The notes: a model not told the origin generated them from the sequence alone. A DNA stretch of 64,000 bases from an uncultured Blautia sp. (GCF_947654165.1 NZ_CANTKB010000021.1:1-64000), one strand, 5' to 3'. Positions 35,050 to 44,851 are shown, counted from the first letter of the stretch. Translations and numbers: made by a program.

Positions 35050-36123
35050 TTAGTCCCCTGTAGATTCACGGTAAATCAGATTGGTTTCCGTATAAATAGT
35101 CCGATAATTGAGAGAAGGATTTTTAATCCTGGACATTAGAAGATGTACAGCGGAATATCCCATAATCTGGGTGTGGATATGGATGGTGGTTAATGGAGGT
35201 GAGACGATTTTTGATTCCGGAGAATCGTCAAAGCCACAGAGCATTATATCATCCGGTATTTTGTAATTTAACTGGCGCAAAACATTTATAACATCAAGGG
35301 CAATAAAATCATTTGCACAGATCAGGACTTCAGGAAGTTCTTTCAGGGCACGGAAGTGCTCCAGAAGATAATCCTGATAATCTGCGGAATCAGGATTTTC
35401 TACCCCTTCTTTATTCCCGAGCATACAGTATTCTTCTATATAAGGTTGATTTAACAGGAACATGGAGTTTCGGAAAGCCATATAACGTTCCCAGAATGAC
35501 TGGCAGTGCAAATGCTCACCGACAAAACCGAAACGTGTTTTTCCTCTGCGGATCATTTCCTGAATAAAGCTGTAGATTCCAGACTGGTTATCCATATAAA
35601 GTTTGTCTGCTTTCAAAGGTTCATTAAGTCCTGCTACTGGTGTGTCAACAAAAAGTGTAGGGATTTCCAGAGCACAGAGCATTCTGCTATATGCATGATC
35701 GAAAATTTCATAACAGATAATTCCGGAAGTACGGCCTGGTTCAAAAGATGCAGGCAGTTTTAATTGTTTCAGTTCATCTTTGAGGACTCTGTGCATGGAA
35801 AGACTATAGCCCATTTGTGAAATTTCCCGTTGGAACTTATCAAGCATGGTAGATGCAAAATGGGAGTCACCCAGAAATTTTGTTGTAAACAATGCAATCT
35901 CTTTGTTTGGTGCAGTTTCTGAAGGGGTTTGTTCCTGATGAGTGATATCTTCCAGGGTTGATGCGTATGAAAACTGCTTATAGCCCATTTCAAAGGCTTT
36001 TTTTAATACTTTTTCTCTTGTTGTATCAGCAAGGATGCCAGTGTTGTTGATCGCTTTCGAAACGGTATTTCGTGAAAGACCAAGTGCATCGGCAATATCC
36101 TGTATAGTTACTCGTTCTGCCAT
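35050..36123 (-). CDS. LacI family transcriptional regulator
   Basis: A 357-residue regulator. The N-terminal helix-turn-helix (VTIQDIADALGLSRNTVSKAIN) and hinge (TREKVLKKAFEMGY) are canonical. The periplasmic-binding-like effector domain follows from about 72, ending in ILICANDFIALDVI and PPLTTIHIHTQIMG. It is transcribed divergently from the fructan importer/GH32 operon, so it most likely represses that operon and releases it on a fructose-containing sugar. A consensus promoter lies upstream, with a CAAATGTAAAAT box over the -35 region that recurs on the importer side. Confidence 0.93.
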   Translation of the reverse strand: MAERVTIQDIADALGLSRNTVSKAINNTGILADTTREKVLKKAFEMGYKQFSYASTLEDITHQEQTPSETAPNKEIALFTTKFLGDSHFASTMLDKFQREISQMGYSLSMHRVLKDELKQLKLPASFEPGRTSGIICYEIFDHAYSRMLCALEIPTLFVDTPVAGLNEPLKADKLYMDNQSGIYSFIQEMIRRGKTRFGFVGEHLHCQSFWERYMAFRNSMFLLNQPYIEEYCMLGNKEGVENPDSADYQDYLLEHFRALKELPEVLICANDFIALDVINVLRQLNYKIPDDIMLCGFDDSPESKIVSPPLTTIHIHTQIMGYSAVHLLMSRIKNPSLNYRTIYTETNLIYRESTGD

Positions 36124-36172
36124 AATACCTCCTTATTTTATAAATGAAATAAAGCATTTATTGTTTACCATT

Positions 36173-36201
36173 ATTATAGTGTAAAAAACAATTTGTGTCA
36201 A
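36173..36201 (-). promoter_or_regulatory. Consensus sigma-A promoter of the LacI operon
   Basis: On the minus strand, TTGACA (36201-36196), a 17-bp spacer and TATAAT (36178-36173). This is a perfect match to both hexamers. A CAAATGTAAAAT box (36199-36210) overlaps the -35, suggesting autoregulation. Confidence 0.85.
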
Positions 36202-36301
36202 ATGTAAAATAAAATATAACAATGCAAAGAAAATGGATGATATTCTAAAAAGAAATAGTGGTCAGATTCAATAAGCAAAAAAATATATAAAAAAAAAAGT
36301 T

Positions 36302-36416
36302 GTGCAAAAGGTAAAAAATACTATTGACAAATGAGACAATTTGAAATAATATAATGTTACAAAAGAAACAACAAGGGCACAAATGCACAAACGATAAAAT
36401 GGTGCAAATGTAAAAT
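36302..36416 (+). promoter_or_regulatory. Fructan operon promoter flanked by candidate operator boxes
   Basis: TTGACA (36324-36329) is followed at 17 bp by TAATAT (36347-36352), or at 20 bp by TATAAT (36350-36355). GTGCAAAAGGTAAAAA (36302-36317) lies upstream and GTGCAAATGTAAAAT (36402-36416) downstream, with GCACAAATGCACAAACG between (36378-36394). The similar boxes on both sides of the promoter suit a looping or road-blocking LacI repressor. The rest of the 318-bp divergent gap is AT-rich with no gene. Confidence 0.6.
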
Positions 36417-36440
36417 GAGAAGGGAGGAGATTCTTAAATT

Positions 36441-37370
36441 ATGAGTAAGAATTCTAAAGTTGTTTCAAAGAAGAAACAGGGCAGCACACTGCTGTATGTA
36501 AAACAGCACTGGCAGTTATATGCAATATTTCTGCTTCCTGCCCTGGCCCTGACATTACTTTTTAAGTATGTTCCCATGGGAGGTATCCTGATTGCTTTTC
36601 AGCGTTACAATCCAATTCAGGGAATTTTCGGAAGTGAATGGGTGGGGCTGACGTTTTTTAAACGGTTCCTTTCATCACCGGACTTTATGAGATACCTGAT
36701 AAATACTTTGAAGTTAAGTGTTTATGGTATGCTCTGGGGATTCCCGATACCGATTCTGCTTGCATTTTTACTGAACCGTATTGAGAGCAAAGGAATCAAG
36801 AAAAAAATACAGCTTGTATTGTACATGCCGAACTTTGTTTCTGTCATTGTTTTATGCGGTATTATACGAATTTTTCTTTCTGTAACAGGACCGGTAAACC
36901 TGATGCTTGGTACAGAAGTCAACTTTATGACAATGCCGGAAGCTTTCCGTACCATCTATATCGCAAGTGGTATCTGGCAGGGAGCAGGATGGGCTTCCAT
37001 TATGTACACAGCAGCACTATCTAATGCAAGCAAAGAGTTAAAAGAGGCTGCGATTATTGATGGTGCAAATATTTTCCAGCAGATTAAGGCAGTTGAGTGG
37101 CCGGCTATCAAAGATATGGTGGTAATCCAGTTTATCCTTCAGGCTGGTAACATTATGAGCATTGGTTTTGAAAAAGCATATGCCCTTCAGACAGACTTGA
37201 ACCTCGCTTCATCAGAAATCATTGCTACATATGTGTATAAGAAAGGTTTGCTGGATGGTGACTACAGTTTTTCTACAGCCGTAGGTTTGTTCAATACGGT
37301 CATCAACGTAATTTTGCTGGTTGCGGTCAATAAGATTGTAGCACGGATGAATGAAGGCAAAGGATTATAG
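36441..37370 (+). CDS. Sugar ABC transporter permease, LplB type (fructan locus)
   Basis: A 309-residue permease with six predicted membrane segments. The EAA loop is EAAIIDGANIFQQIKAVEWP (about 204-223). The N-terminus is basic. GGGAGG lies upstream of the ATG. It is the first gene of the operon permease-permease-binding protein-GH32-kinase, and the substrate is inferred from those enzymes. As in the mannoside locus, no ATPase is encoded here. Confidence 0.94.
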   Translation: MSKNSKVVSKKKQGSTLLYVKQHWQLYAIFLLPALALTLLFKYVPMGGILIAFQRYNPIQGIFGSEWVGLTFFKRFLSSPDFMRYLINTLKLSVYGMLWGFPIPILLAFLLNRIESKGIKKKIQLVLYMPNFVSVIVLCGIIRIFLSVTGPVNLMLGTEVNFMTMPEAFRTIYIASGIWQGAGWASIMYTAALSNASKELKEAAIIDGANIFQQIKAVEWPAIKDMVVIQFILQAGNIMSIGFEKAYALQTDLNLASSEIIATYVYKKGLLDGDYSFSTAVGLFNTVINVILLVAVNKIVARMNEGKGL

Positions 37371-37384
37371 AGGGAGGACACACG

Positions 37385-38284
37385 ATGAAGAAAAAGAGCA
37401 GATTTGCCAGATATTCTATTCAGGATAAGGCATTATTGATAACAGGTTATATTCTGCTGGGGTTGTTTGTTGTGGCAATTGTGATTCCTATGTTTTATAT
37501 TATCGTTGCTTCTTTTATGGATCCGGTTATGCTTCAGAACAAAGGAATTACCTTTGATTTCAGCAAATGGACAACAACAGCATATGAAAGGGTTATTTCT
37601 AACCCACAGATTTGGATTGGTTTCAAGAATGCAGTTATTTACTCTGTTGTTTTCACAATAGTATCTGTGTTTATTACACTGCTGGCTGCATATCCCATGT
37701 CAAGATCTGACTTTAAAGGAAAAAAGATTTTTAACACGATTTTTATCATTACCATGTTTTTTGGCGGTGGTTTGATTCCTACATATTTATTAATCAGTGA
37801 TCTCGGACTTCTTGACAGTATGTGGGCAGTCATTCTTCCAGGTGCTTTCAGCGTATGGAATATGATTATTGCAAGGACATATTATCAGGGTATTCCTACA
37901 GAGCTTCGTGAAGCGGCTGATGTAGATGGTGCAAACGAAATGGTGTATTTCTTTAAAATTTTACTTCCGGTTTGTACACCAGTCATTGCAGTGCTTGCAT
38001 TATGGCAGTTTGTTGGAATGTGGAACAGTTACTTTGATGCTATGATTTATCTGAATGATTCTGCGAAACAGCCGCTGCAGTTAGTGCTTCGTTCTATTTT
38101 GATTCAGAATCAGCCTGAATCCGGTATGATTTCTGATATGCAAAGTACAGCAGCAAGAGCACAGCTTGCAGAACTTTTGAAATATGCGACCATTATTGTT
38201 TCAAGTTTACCATTATTGGTAATGTATCCATTTTTCCAGAAATATTTTGATGCCGGAATTATGGCAGGTTCTATTAAAGGTTAA
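37385..38284 (+). CDS. Sugar ABC transporter permease, YtcP type (fructan locus)
   Basis: A 299-residue partner permease. It has six membrane segments, EAA loop EAADVDGANEMVYFFKILLP (about 177-196) and the family C-terminus PFFQKYFDAGIMAGSIKG. It lies 14 bp after the first permease, with GGGAGG upstream. Confidence 0.94.
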   Translation: MKKKSRFARYSIQDKALLITGYILLGLFVVAIVIPMFYIIVASFMDPVMLQNKGITFDFSKWTTTAYERVISNPQIWIGFKNAVIYSVVFTIVSVFITLLAAYPMSRSDFKGKKIFNTIFIITMFFGGGLIPTYLLISDLGLLDSMWAVILPGAFSVWNMIIARTYYQGIPTELREAADVDGANEMVYFFKILLPVCTPVIAVLALWQFVGMWNSYFDAMIYLNDSAKQPLQLVLRSILIQNQPESGMISDMQSTAARAQLAELLKYATIIVSSLPLLVMYPFFQKYFDAGIMAGSIKG

Positions 38285-38301
38285 AGAAAAGGAGAAGTAT
38301 G

Positions 38302-39978
38302 ATGAGAACAAAAACAGTTAAAAGAATGATTACCGTGTCTCTTGCGATTTGCATGGCAGCTACAATGATGACCGGATGTGGGAAGAAGAAAGTGGAGTTA
38401 AATGATGGTACTTTTCAGGAAGTGGATAAAGCAGAGTTAGAATTCCCACTGAAAGAAAAGACAGAGCTTTCCGGAATGATAAGTTTTCCGCCTAATACAG
38501 AATCTAATCCAAATAACAGAACAATCTTCAAACGGCTTCAGGAACAGACAAATGTAGAAATTGACTGGACAGCAATCCAGAGTGATCAGTGGGGAGACAA
38601 AATTGCCCTTTCTATGGCAAATCCGGAAGAGTTATCTGACTTTGTATTTAGTGCAGGTTTTGGAGACAGTGATTTATTAAAATATGCTGACCAAGGAATT
38701 ATCATCGCACTGGAAGAATATATAGATGCTTATATGCCAAATCTGAAAGCAGTATTTGACAAATATCCGGAATACAGGACTATGTGTACTGACACAGAAG
38801 GCCATATCTGGGCACTTCCATGGATTGAACAGCTTGGTTCAGAAAAAACAGCAATTCAGACAGTTGGTAATATGAGTTTTATCAACAAGAAATGGTTGGA
38901 TTTCCTCGGACTTGAAATACCAGAAACCGTAGACGAATTTGAACAGGTTCTGATTGCTTTCCGTGATAATGCATCTAAACTTCAGGAAGAATTTGGTATC
39001 GAAGGAAGTATTATTCCTATGTCCTGCATTGTCAATGATGGAGACCAGGATCCAGCTATTTTGATTAATGGATTTGGTGAAGGCTATGGTGATGCGGATA
39101 AAGGAAGGCATATTGCTGTGACGGATGATAAGCAAGTGATCTGCTCTGCAACCCAGGAAGGATATAAAAAGGGTATTCAGTGGCTTCATAAACTCAACGA
39201 AGAAGGTTTGATCGACCCGGAGGCATTTACACAAGAATGGTCTACTTATGTTTCAAAAGGAAAATCAGGCCGCTATGGTGTGTGTTTTAGCTGGGATGTT
39301 GCTAATATTGATAATCTGAAGGACTGGGTTCCGCTTCCTGCTTTGACTGCAGATACTACAAATGTAACACCACAGAATGGTTCTTTTACAAGTGGATTTG
39401 ACAGAGGTCGCTGTGTAGTAACTGCTGTTGCAAAAAATCCAGCACTTGTATGTGCATGGTTAGACCAGATGTATGCTCCAATGCAGTCACCGCAGAATAA
39501 CTGGGGTACTTATGGAGAAGAGGATGAATTTGATATTTTTGAAATGAGCAAAAATGAAGAAGGCGAAGATATGCTGAAACATGCACCTCTTGGAGATGAA
39601 TCTCCTGTAGAGGTAAGAGAAGCAGAAAGCGTAGGAGGACCACTTGCCATTCTTGATGAATACTATGGAAAATATGTAACATGCCCAGATGATGCACAGT
39701 ACCGTCTTGACTGGATTGAAGAATACTATACACCAGATATGCACACAAAATATGTATATCCTAACGTATTTATGAACAGAGAAGATACAGAAGAATTATC
39801 AAACCTTCAGGCAGATATTCAGAAAACAATCAATGCGAAAAAATCTGAGTGGATTATGGAAGGCTTTACAGATGCTGACTGGGACGAATACATTAAGAGC
39901 TTGGAAGCATACGGTCTGGAAGATTATCTGGCTATCTTTCAGAAATATTTAGATTCATTTTATGAGGATGCAGAATAA
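38302..39978 (+). CDS. Lipoprotein sugar-binding protein (fructan locus)
   Basis: A 558-residue extracellular solute-binding protein. The signal peptide ends in lipobox MTGC (Cys about residue 26), followed by a Lys-rich linker. The body has family 1 binding-protein character (IWALPWIEQLGSEKTA, FISKGKSGRYG-like segments). It is longer than the LplA-like proteins of the mannoside locus. ATG 38302 has AAAGGAG at 7 bases; ATG 38299, one codon earlier, is also possible. It probably captures fructo-oligosaccharides or sucrose; specificity is inference from GH32. Confidence 0.93.
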   Translation: MRTKTVKRMITVSLAICMAATMMTGCGKKKVELNDGTFQEVDKAELEFPLKEKTELSGMISFPPNTESNPNNRTIFKRLQEQTNVEIDWTAIQSDQWGDKIALSMANPEELSDFVFSAGFGDSDLLKYADQGIIIALEEYIDAYMPNLKAVFDKYPEYRTMCTDTEGHIWALPWIEQLGSEKTAIQTVGNMSFINKKWLDFLGLEIPETVDEFEQVLIAFRDNASKLQEEFGIEGSIIPMSCIVNDGDQDPAILINGFGEGYGDADKGRHIAVTDDKQVICSATQEGYKKGIQWLHKLNEEGLIDPEAFTQEWSTYVSKGKSGRYGVCFSWDVANIDNLKDWVPLPALTADTTNVTPQNGSFTSGFDRGRCVVTAVAKNPALVCAWLDQMYAPMQSPQNNWGTYGEEDEFDIFEMSKNEEGEDMLKHAPLGDESPVEVREAESVGGPLAILDEYYGKYVTCPDDAQYRLDWIEEYYTPDMHTKYVYPNVFMNREDTEELSNLQADIQKTINAKKSEWIMEGFTDADWDEYIKSLEAYGLEDYLAIFQKYLDSFYEDAE

Positions 39979-39996
39979 TAGAAATTTAGAGGTAGA

Positions 39997-41493
39997 ATGA
40001 GTATGAAGAGCTCTCTTTTAAACAAATCAAGACAATACGAGGTAATACATGGAGGGTGCATCAAGGCAGAGGAAAGACCAGATTTTCATTTCAGCCCACA
40101 GGTTGGCTGGATGAACGACCCCAATGGTTTTTCCTGGTATAACGGGCAGTATCATCTGTTTTATCAGTATAATCCATATGCGACCCGTTGGGACAGTATG
40201 CATTGGGGTCATGCAGTGAGCAAAGATTTGCTGCACTGGGAATATCTTCCGGCAGCATTAGCACCTGATATGGAGTATGACAGAATCGGTTGTTTTTCGG
40301 GAAGTGCCATTGCACTTCCTGATGGAAGACAGCTTCTGATCTACACATCCGTAAATCAGGAAACTCTGGAAGATGGAAGTGTGCGTGATATACAGACACA
40401 GTCTGTTGCAGTGGGGGATGGGCTGGATTATGTGAAATATGAGCAGAACCCTGTATTGACAGAAAAAGATATTCCTGAAGGTGCAAGTAAAGTGGATTTT
40501 AGAGATCCGAAAATCTGGAGAGGAAAAGACGGTAAATTCTATTGTGTGATTGGAAACCGACCTTCAGATGGAAGTGGCCAGATTCTTCTTTACTCCAGTG
40601 AAAATGGATTTGACTGGAAGTTTGTCAGCATTCTGGCAAGAAACGAAAACCGCTATGGAAAAATGTGGGAGTGCCCTGATTTCTTTGAACTGGATGGAAA
40701 GCATGTACTGCTTACAAGTCCTCAGGATATGCTTCCGGAAGGGCTGGAGTATCACAATGGAAATGGTACACTTTGCATTATCGGAGAACTGGATGAAACA
40801 ACAGGTACCTTGAAAGAAGAAGAGCATCAGGCAATTGATTATGGTATTGATTTCTATGCACCACAGACACTGGAAGCCCCGGATGGCCGCAGGATCATGA
40901 TTGCATGGATGCAGAACTGGGATACCACGGCACATCGTCAGGATGATTCAAAATGGTTCGCCCAGATGACACTTCCGAGAGAATTGTCTGTCAGAGACGG
41001 AAGATTATACCAGGTTCCTGTAAGAGAACTGGAATCTCTGAGACAGAATAAAGTAGAGTATCAGGATGTAGAGTTGGAAGACAATACCATTTCCCTGGAT
41101 GGACTGAAAGGCCGGAGAATCGACATGGAACTTGTCATACGACCAGGCGACGAGGAAACATTATATCAGAAGTTTGCTGTACGGTTTGCCCAGAATCAGC
41201 AGTTCTATACTGGGTTAAGTTTCCGTCCACATGAGTCTGTTCTGAAAATCGACAGGAAGTTTTCCGGAAGCAGGAGAGCCTATATTCACCAGAGAAGATG
41301 TCTGGTAGATGGGGACTGCAGAGAACTGAAATTGAGAATCATTCTTGAACGGTTCAGTGTGGAAGTTTTTGTGAATGATGGAAGACAGACAATTTCTGCC
41401 ACTATATTTACAGATCAGGAAGCAGATGGTATTTCCTTCTTTGCAGATGGAAAAGTGAAATTGGATGTTGTGAAATATGATTTGATTGGATAA
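39997..41493 (+). CDS. Beta-fructofuranosidase / fructan hydrolase, GH32
   Basis: A 498-residue enzyme without signal peptide, so it acts in the cytoplasm on imported sugar. It shows all three catalytic motifs: WMNDPNG with nucleophile D41, FRDP with transition-state stabiliser D170, and WECPDFF with acid/base E225. The C-terminal beta-sandwich (RFSVEVFVNDGRQTISATIF) is complete. It retains configuration and releases fructose from sucrose, kestoses or inulin-type oligosaccharides. The ATG at 39997 has GAGG close upstream; ATG 40003 is an alternative. It feeds the adjacent fructokinase. Confidence 0.95.
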   Translation: MSMKSSLLNKSRQYEVIHGGCIKAEERPDFHFSPQVGWMNDPNGFSWYNGQYHLFYQYNPYATRWDSMHWGHAVSKDLLHWEYLPAALAPDMEYDRIGCFSGSAIALPDGRQLLIYTSVNQETLEDGSVRDIQTQSVAVGDGLDYVKYEQNPVLTEKDIPEGASKVDFRDPKIWRGKDGKFYCVIGNRPSDGSGQILLYSSENGFDWKFVSILARNENRYGKMWECPDFFELDGKHVLLTSPQDMLPEGLEYHNGNGTLCIIGELDETTGTLKEEEHQAIDYGIDFYAPQTLEAPDGRRIMIAWMQNWDTTAHRQDDSKWFAQMTLPRELSVRDGRLYQVPVRELESLRQNKVEYQDVELEDNTISLDGLKGRRIDMELVIRPGDEETLYQKFAVRFAQNQQFYTGLSFRPHESVLKIDRKFSGSRRAYIHQRRCLVDGDCRELKLRIILERFSVEVFVNDGRQTISATIFTDQEADGISFFADGKVKLDVVKYDLIG

Positions 41494-41520
41494 CAAAGAC
41501 AAAGGAAAGGCACTGAAAAT

Positions 41521-42480
41521 ATGAAAAGCTATGATGTAGTGGCATTAGGAGAACTTTTAATAGATTTCACGGAAAACGGAATCAGTAAACAGGGAAATCC
41601 TCTGTTTGAAGCAAATCCAGGCGGAGCACCATGCAATGTACTGGCAATGCTGTCAAAACTGGGGAATACAACAGCTTTCATTGGAAAAGTGGGAAAGGAT
41701 TATTTTGGAGAGCAGCTTGGAAATGCCATTACAGAGGCTGGAATTGATGCTTCCTTTCTTTGCAGGGATCAGGAGATTCATACCACGCTTGCTATGGTAC
41801 ATACATTTCCGGATGGTGACAGGGACTTTTCCTTCTACCGCAATCCGGGGGCTGATATGATGCTTACAGAAGACGAAATTCCGGAGGATTTGATGAAAAA
41901 TACGAAGATGTTCCACTTTGGAACTCTTTCTATGACCCATGAAAATGTGCGTGCAGCAACCAAAAAAGCAATCAGGCTGGCAGCAGAAGCCGGAGCAGTG
42001 ATTTCCTTTGATCCGAATCTTCGTCCTCCTCTTTGGGATTCCATGGAACATGCAAAAGAGCAGGTTTTGTACGGGCTTAGCTGCTGTCAGGTTTTAAAAA
42101 TTTCAGACAATGAAATCCAGTGGCTTACAGGGCAGGAGGATTATACAGAAGGTGTTAAGTGGATTCGTGAACGATATTCTATTCCTCTTATTCTGGTTTC
42201 TATGGGAAAAGAGGGAAGCCGGGCATATTATCAGGACAAAATAGTGGAAGTGAAACCATTCCTGCAAAAAAATACCATAGAGACAACAGGAGCAGGAGAT
42301 ACCTTTTGCGGCTGTGTTCTGCATTATGTTTGTAAATACGGTCTGAATAGTCTCACAGAGGATGTCTTGCGGGAAATGCTTACCTTTGCCAATGGAGCGG
42401 CATCTCTTATCACAACAAAAAAAGGTGCATTGAGAGTCATGCCTTCTGTGGAAGAAATAAACCAGTTGATCAAAAAGTGA
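41521..42480 (+). CDS. PfkB family fructokinase
   Basis: A 319-residue ribokinase-family sugar kinase. The N-terminal signature (ANPGGAPCNVLAMLSKLG, about 31-48) with bound-sugar residues, FDPNLRPPLW (about 162) and the anion-hole/catalytic motif TTGAGDTFCG (about 255-264, catalytic Asp) are intact. Context as the last gene after GH32 makes fructose the likely substrate, giving fructose-6-phosphate. The stop codon abuts the intergenic repeat copy B. Confidence 0.93.
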   Translation: MKSYDVVALGELLIDFTENGISKQGNPLFEANPGGAPCNVLAMLSKLGNTTAFIGKVGKDYFGEQLGNAITEAGIDASFLCRDQEIHTTLAMVHTFPDGDRDFSFYRNPGADMMLTEDEIPEDLMKNTKMFHFGTLSMTHENVRAATKKAIRLAAEAGAVISFDPNLRPPLWDSMEHAKEQVLYGLSCCQVLKISDNEIQWLTGQEDYTEGVKWIRERYSIPLILVSMGKEGSRAYYQDKIVEVKPFLQKNTIETTGAGDTFCGCVLHYVCKYGLNSLTEDVLREMLTFANGAASLITTKKGALRVMPSVEEINQLIKK

Positions 42481-42902
42481 ATAACTCAAACTTCCTACGT
42501 TGTTTGGTGTGTTATATCTTGAAAAACCAGTACTTTTATCCATAAAAAGGTGTTCCGATATCGGTAGAAAACATTTATAGGGCTTAGAATTTTATCATCC
42601 ACACCACAAGTAGGACAAATTTCGTGATTTTTTCGTTCCAACCTACTTTGTTATGGCTCCAATAGGTGGGATTGCATGTTTTTTTCATATCAACCTACTT
42701 TTTTGCGATCCCAATAGGCTAGAATTTAAGGTTCGCAGTTTTCAACTTATTTTCTGGTGGAAAATGTAGGCTAAATTTAGAGAATTTTGCTTGGCAGCCT
42801 ATTTGTCTTCAAAATAAGTAGGTGTAATTTCAAAATTTATTGAAACCAGCCTATTTGTGCCCGAAAATGGTAGGCTAAAAATTGCAAAATAGAAATTTTA
42901 AC
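42481..42902 (+). repeat. Box-rich intergenic repeat, copy B
   Basis: Homologous to copy A (20465-20880) along its whole length. Boxes lie near 42610, 42640, 42663, 42692, 42715, 42766, 42796, 42818, 42848 and 42870, alternating between CCTA and TAGG orientation. From box 2 to box 8 the offset to copy A is constant at 22025 bp, so no indels separate them although the sequence between has diverged. It begins directly at the fructokinase stop codon. No Rpn gene follows this copy. No coding potential is evident in the 600-bp gap, which ends with a terminator. Confidence 0.8.
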
Positions 42903-42981
42903 TGAAAAAAGAATTGGAGTGCGGTTCGGTGATTTCCGGAACACTATTTTGTGAGCTGACGCATTGATTTTTCAACATTTG

Positions 42982-43032
42982 AAAAACGCCTTTGCAGATT
43001 TATAAAAGTATCTGCAAGGGTGTTTTGTTTTT
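42982..43032 (+). terminator. Rho-independent terminator
   Basis: AAAAACGCC.TTGCAGAT pairs with ATCTGCAA.GGTGTTTT around a 10-nt loop, followed by GTTTTTG. It probably ends the fructan transcript after the repeat. Confidence 0.85.
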
Positions 43033-43082
43033 GCAGTCTTACATAGAATAAAGTGGAGCAAATCTGAACAGGATGAAAAAAT

Positions 43083-44828
43083 ATGACGAATCAGAAGCTG
43101 GAAAATATGTTAAACCTTGCTTTAGATGCCACACCACAAGAGCGTGAAAAATCTTTGCAGCTGAATGTGGGGTATACACCTTTAGAAAAAACCTGGGAAT
43201 TGATCGTGAAGTACTCCGGTGATTTAAAGAGAGTTCTTGGGGATGATATTCAGGTGGTGGAACTGCTGAATGAATATGCAATTCTCACGGTGCCGGAAAG
43301 CAGGATATCTTCCCTTGCTGATTTTCCGGAAGTGGAGTTTATCGAAAAGCCGAAACATCTCTTTTTTTCGGTGAACCAGGGCAAGAGTGCTTCCTGCATG
43401 ACTTCTGTACAGAGTCCGTTTTCTCCTCTGGGAGAACCACTGACCGGAAAAGGAGTTCTTGTCGCGTGTGTGGATTCAGGAATTGATTACAGTCATCCTG
43501 ATTTTCGAAAAGAAGACGGAAGCACCAGGATTTTGAGGCTGTGGGATCAGAGTGTGCCGGGAAATCCTCCGCAGGGATACAAGATAGGAACAGAATATAC
43601 AAAAGAACAGATTGACGCAGCACTGCTTGCTCCTGCAAAAGCAGAGCAAGAGCGTATCGTTCCAAGCCGGGATCTGAGCGGTCACGGGACAGGGGTAATG
43701 GGGATTGCTGCAGGAAATGGCAGAGCTTCCGATGGAGTTTACAGGGGCGTGGCGTACGAGAGTGATTTGATCGTGGTGAAGCTTGGGATTTCCAGAGGAG
43801 ATGGATTTCCGAGAACCACAGAACTGATGCAGGGAATTGATTATGTGATTCGGCAGGCAGTGGCACTTCAAAAACCTGTGGCTCTGAATCTTAGTTTTGG
43901 GAATAATTATGGTTCCCACAGTGGGGAATCCCTGATTGAAAATTATATAGACAGTGTCTCCAATCTGGGGCGGAATGTGATTTCCGTGGGAATGGGAAAT
44001 GAAGGAAATGCAGAACTTCATACGTCAGGGCAATTGACAGAGGGAGAACCTTATGAAATTGCCCTCAATGTGGATGCTTATGAAGTTTCGTTAAATGTAC
44101 AGCTTTGGAAACAATATGTAGACGAAATGGAGATTGTGCTTATTCATCCGAATGGACAGATGGTAGGGCCTTTCCGGGAAATTTTAGGGCCTCAAAGGTT
44201 TTCTTTTGGCTCAACAGAAATATTGCTTTACTATGGGGAACCGGCACCGTTTAGTCTTTCTCAGGAGATTTATATCGAATTTATCCCCAGAAATCAGTAT
44301 GTGGACAGCGGAACGTGGAAAATTCGCCTGATTCCAAGAAAAATTGTGGATGGAAGGTATGATCTGTGGCTGCCGGGCGGAGGAGTGTTGAATCTTGGGA
44401 CAAAATTTCTCTATCCAACACCGGAAACCACACTGACCATTCCATCAACAGCAAGAAACGTGATCTCCGTAGGTGCATACGATTCCAGATATCTGGCTTA
44501 TGCAGACTTTTCAGGGAGAGGTTATACCAGAGTGACAAATGAAGTGAAGCCAGATATAGCGGCACCTGGAGTAGATATCAGGACAGCAGCACCACGGGGA
44601 GGATATGCACAGAGAACAGGAACTTCTTTTGCGGCGCCCTTTGTTACAGGGGCTGCGGCACTTTTAATGGAATGGGGGATTGTGAGAGGGAATGACCCGT
44701 TTTTGTATGGAGAGAAGGTAAAGGCGTATTTGCGCAGAGGGGCAAGGCAGCTTCCGGGAAATTCGTATCCCAACGAGAGGCTGGGGTATGGGGTGCTGTG
44801 TGTGAGAGACAGCATACCATTTGATTAA
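43083..44828 (+). CDS. Subtilisin-like serine protease, Csp-like (S8)
   Basis: A 581-residue S8 peptidase with an intact triad: D131 (VACVDSGIDYSHPDF), H201 (LSGHGTGVMG) and S515 (GTSFAAPFVTG). The N-terminal region of about 95 residues (LALDATPQEREKSLQLNVGY, then an inhibitor-like propeptide) and a beta-rich insertion between His and Ser are typical of the clostridial Csp family, whose members process the germination hydrolase pro-SleC. There is no signal peptide, also as in Csp proteins. No sleC lies nearby, so a germination role is inference. AGGA precedes the ATG with about 9 bases spacing. Confidence 0.9.
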   Translation: MTNQKLENMLNLALDATPQEREKSLQLNVGYTPLEKTWELIVKYSGDLKRVLGDDIQVVELLNEYAILTVPESRISSLADFPEVEFIEKPKHLFFSVNQGKSASCMTSVQSPFSPLGEPLTGKGVLVACVDSGIDYSHPDFRKEDGSTRILRLWDQSVPGNPPQGYKIGTEYTKEQIDAALLAPAKAEQERIVPSRDLSGHGTGVMGIAAGNGRASDGVYRGVAYESDLIVVKLGISRGDGFPRTTELMQGIDYVIRQAVALQKPVALNLSFGNNYGSHSGESLIENYIDSVSNLGRNVISVGMGNEGNAELHTSGQLTEGEPYEIALNVDAYEVSLNVQLWKQYVDEMEIVLIHPNGQMVGPFREILGPQRFSFGSTEILLYYGEPAPFSLSQEIYIEFIPRNQYVDSGTWKIRLIPRKIVDGRYDLWLPGGGVLNLGTKFLYPTPETTLTIPSTARNVISVGAYDSRYLAYADFSGRGYTRVTNEVKPDIAAPGVDIRTAAPRGGYAQRTGTSFAAPFVTGAAALLMEWGIVRGNDPFLYGEKVKAYLRRGARQLPGNSYPNERLGYGVLCVRDSIPFD

Positions 44829-44851
44829 AAAACAGAGGATATGCAGGGGCT

